Source of the DNA: Methanobacterium formicicum DSM 3637
GTDB lineage: Archaea > Methanobacteriota > Methanobacteria > Methanobacteriales > Methanobacteriaceae
Length of the DNA: 44,689 bases
Assembly (NCBI RefSeq): GCF_000302455.1
Contig: NZ_AMPO01000007.1
Span: 100,001-144,689, forward strand
Direction: 5' to 3'
Shown: positions 43,816-44,689 of the stretch, in pieces
Position numbering within the stretch: the first letter of the stretch is position 1
How the letters are laid out: each line of letters begins with the position of its first letter
The notes under the pieces: model-generated
Database searches by the model: none
Told to the model about the DNA's origin: nothing
Seen by the model: only the letters and a program-made list of their open reading frames with translations
Made by a program: the position numbers and the translations under genes

Positions 43816-44689
43816 CTAGATTTGTATCCTGATTATTTTGAAATAGTTACCACTGAAAATTGTGGTTCCAGAACTGGTTAATGAATCCACAGTTTTTCGT
43901 GACTGATCATTTCCTCCAGAACCCATATTGTTTCCTAGAGGAAGATTAGTCTGGTTATTCATGTTTCCTGGTGGTTGCACCGTGTTGTTAGTCTGATTAC
44001 CATTACTGGGTAAGTTTCCAGGAAAACCACCATTAGCAGTCTTATTCCCATGGGGGCTATTGGTATTGTTAAACATACCCTCGGTATGTTGATTTACTCC
44101 TTGCATTGAATTTTGGGCGGTCTGCGATCCACTGCTAAAACTGGGTATCAAATCCAGGGAGTTGGGAAGAATTGGTGGTCCATATGGTAATAGAAAACTC
44201 AAAGAATAATTTTCATTCAAATTGGACCTTGCATCTCCTGCATTAGGTCCTGAAATTCCAGTAAGTCCCATTGAAGAAGATGTTTGATTGTTCTGAGTGC
44301 TTACTGCATATATTGTGCTGTTTTGATAATTTTCCTGAACTCCCTGAACACTCTCCACAACAGTAACATTATTACCGTTACCCAGATCCCCTAGAACATA
44401 TTCCACCCAGTACTTATTTTGAAAATCAGACGCCACTATAACCATGTTTTCATCGGTTGCATTGTCAAAACTGGCTTTTACCTCCAGTAGTTCATTGTAC
44501 TGTTGGGGAGTTATGGTGGGTTCCAGATTGTTGAATGATTCTGAAGCGGTGTAGAAGCAGGAAAATGCAAATATCAGGGCAACTCCTGCAATCAATATTG
44601 TGATTAGAGTTTTTTTAGAATATCTCCCTAAAAACTCTGTTTCCAAAAATTTCAATCCCAATGGAACCAGAAGCCCCACAGGTAAAAAT
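43816..44689 (-). CDS. C-terminal part of a membrane protein (possibly glycosyltransferase-like)
   Basis: Partial gene running off the right edge. The visible 290 residues begin inside a hydrophobic region (FLPVGLLVPLGLKF), followed by a membrane helix (KKTLITILIAGVALIFAFSCFY) and then about 230 residues of extracytoplasmic sequence very rich in Asn, Ser, Gly and Gln. Many N-X-S/T sequons (for example NVTV, NQTS, NNTV) suggest heavy glycosylation. The architecture resembles the end of multi-spanning dolichyl-phosphate sugar transferases or similar exported-tail proteins, but the defining part is outside the window. Confidence 0.55.
   Translation of the reverse strand, partial: FLPVGLLVPLGLKFLETEFLGRYSKKTLITILIAGVALIFAFSCFYTASESFNNLEPTITPQQYNELLEVKASFDNATDENMVIVASDFQNKYWVEYVLGDLGNGNNVTVVESVQGVQENYQNSTIYAVSTQNNQTSSSMGLTGISGPNAGDARSNLNENYSLSFLLPYGPPILPNSLDLIPSFSSGSQTAQNSMQGVNQHTEGMFNNTNSPHGNKTANGGFPGNLPSNGNQTNNTVQPPGNMNNQTNLPLGNNMGSGGNDQSRKTVDSLTSSGTTIFSGNYFKIIRIQI

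Overview
The window is chromosomal DNA of a hydrogenotrophic methanogen of the order Methanobacteriales, most probably Methanobacterium or a close relative. The evidence is a block of methanogenesis marker genes (Mmp2, 3, 6, 5, 15, 17), F420-dependent NADP reductase, an HMf-type histone, eukaryote-like ribosomal proteins (L7Ae, S28e, L24e), aIF5B, the archaeal tRNA-splicing endonuclease, Nob1, Trm5 and HARP-type RNase P. The DNA is AT-rich with very AT-rich gaps, TTG and GTG starts are frequent, and many genes have GGAGG or AGGTGA ribosome binding sites. No rRNA, tRNA, CRISPR array or insertion sequence was seen.

Layout. 1-2114 (minus): translation operon rpl7ae-rps28e-rpl24e-ndk-infB, with infB running off the left edge and a long structured leader ahead of rpl7ae. 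2127-3870: AT-rich gap with one small gene, a frameshifted PH-like gene and coding relics. 3868-9858 (minus): histone, thrC, a SpoIIM-like membrane protein, trpS, endA, hxlB and F420:NADP reductase. 10478-11181 (plus): an exported zinc-ribbon protein with a disrupted N terminus. 11529-16898 (minus): a TIM-barrel sugar isomerase-like protein, the coupled set hisS-hisI-PIN/ATPase/KH, and HARP RNase P. 17370-23343 (minus): a four-gene accessory cluster of unknown function: a 1309-residue propeller/Ig surface protein, a zinc-ribbon protein and two small membrane proteins. 23679-27532 (plus): aroE, a TatD-like hydrolase, trm5 and an acidic Cys-rich protein. 27691-37704 (minus): mtnA, nifB, the seven-gene marker operon, a DUF2117 protein and nob1. 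37705-38204: divergent gap with a probable small RNA. 38205-44689: moaB, pyrE, an overlooked 48-residue zinc-finger gene, a PRC-barrel protein, a sodium:solute symporter with its small partner, an unknown protein and the C terminus of a membrane protein at the right edge.

How it fits together. Most of the window is housekeeping. The most coherent unit is the marker operon mmp2-mmp3-mmp6-DUF2111-mmp5-mmp15-mmp17, with nifB next in line on the same strand. Mmp3, Mmp6 and Mmp17 belong to the ATP-driven activation machinery of methyl-coenzyme M reductase, and NifB makes the carbide-containing iron-sulfur precursor cluster otherwise known from nitrogenase. No nif structural gene is in view, so the neighbourhood suggests that NifB serves methyl-CoM reductase activation. 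The best candidates for undescribed biology are the hairpin RNA at 37921-38001 with an exposed CCUCC loop, the structured rpl7ae leader, and the 17370-23343 surface cluster.
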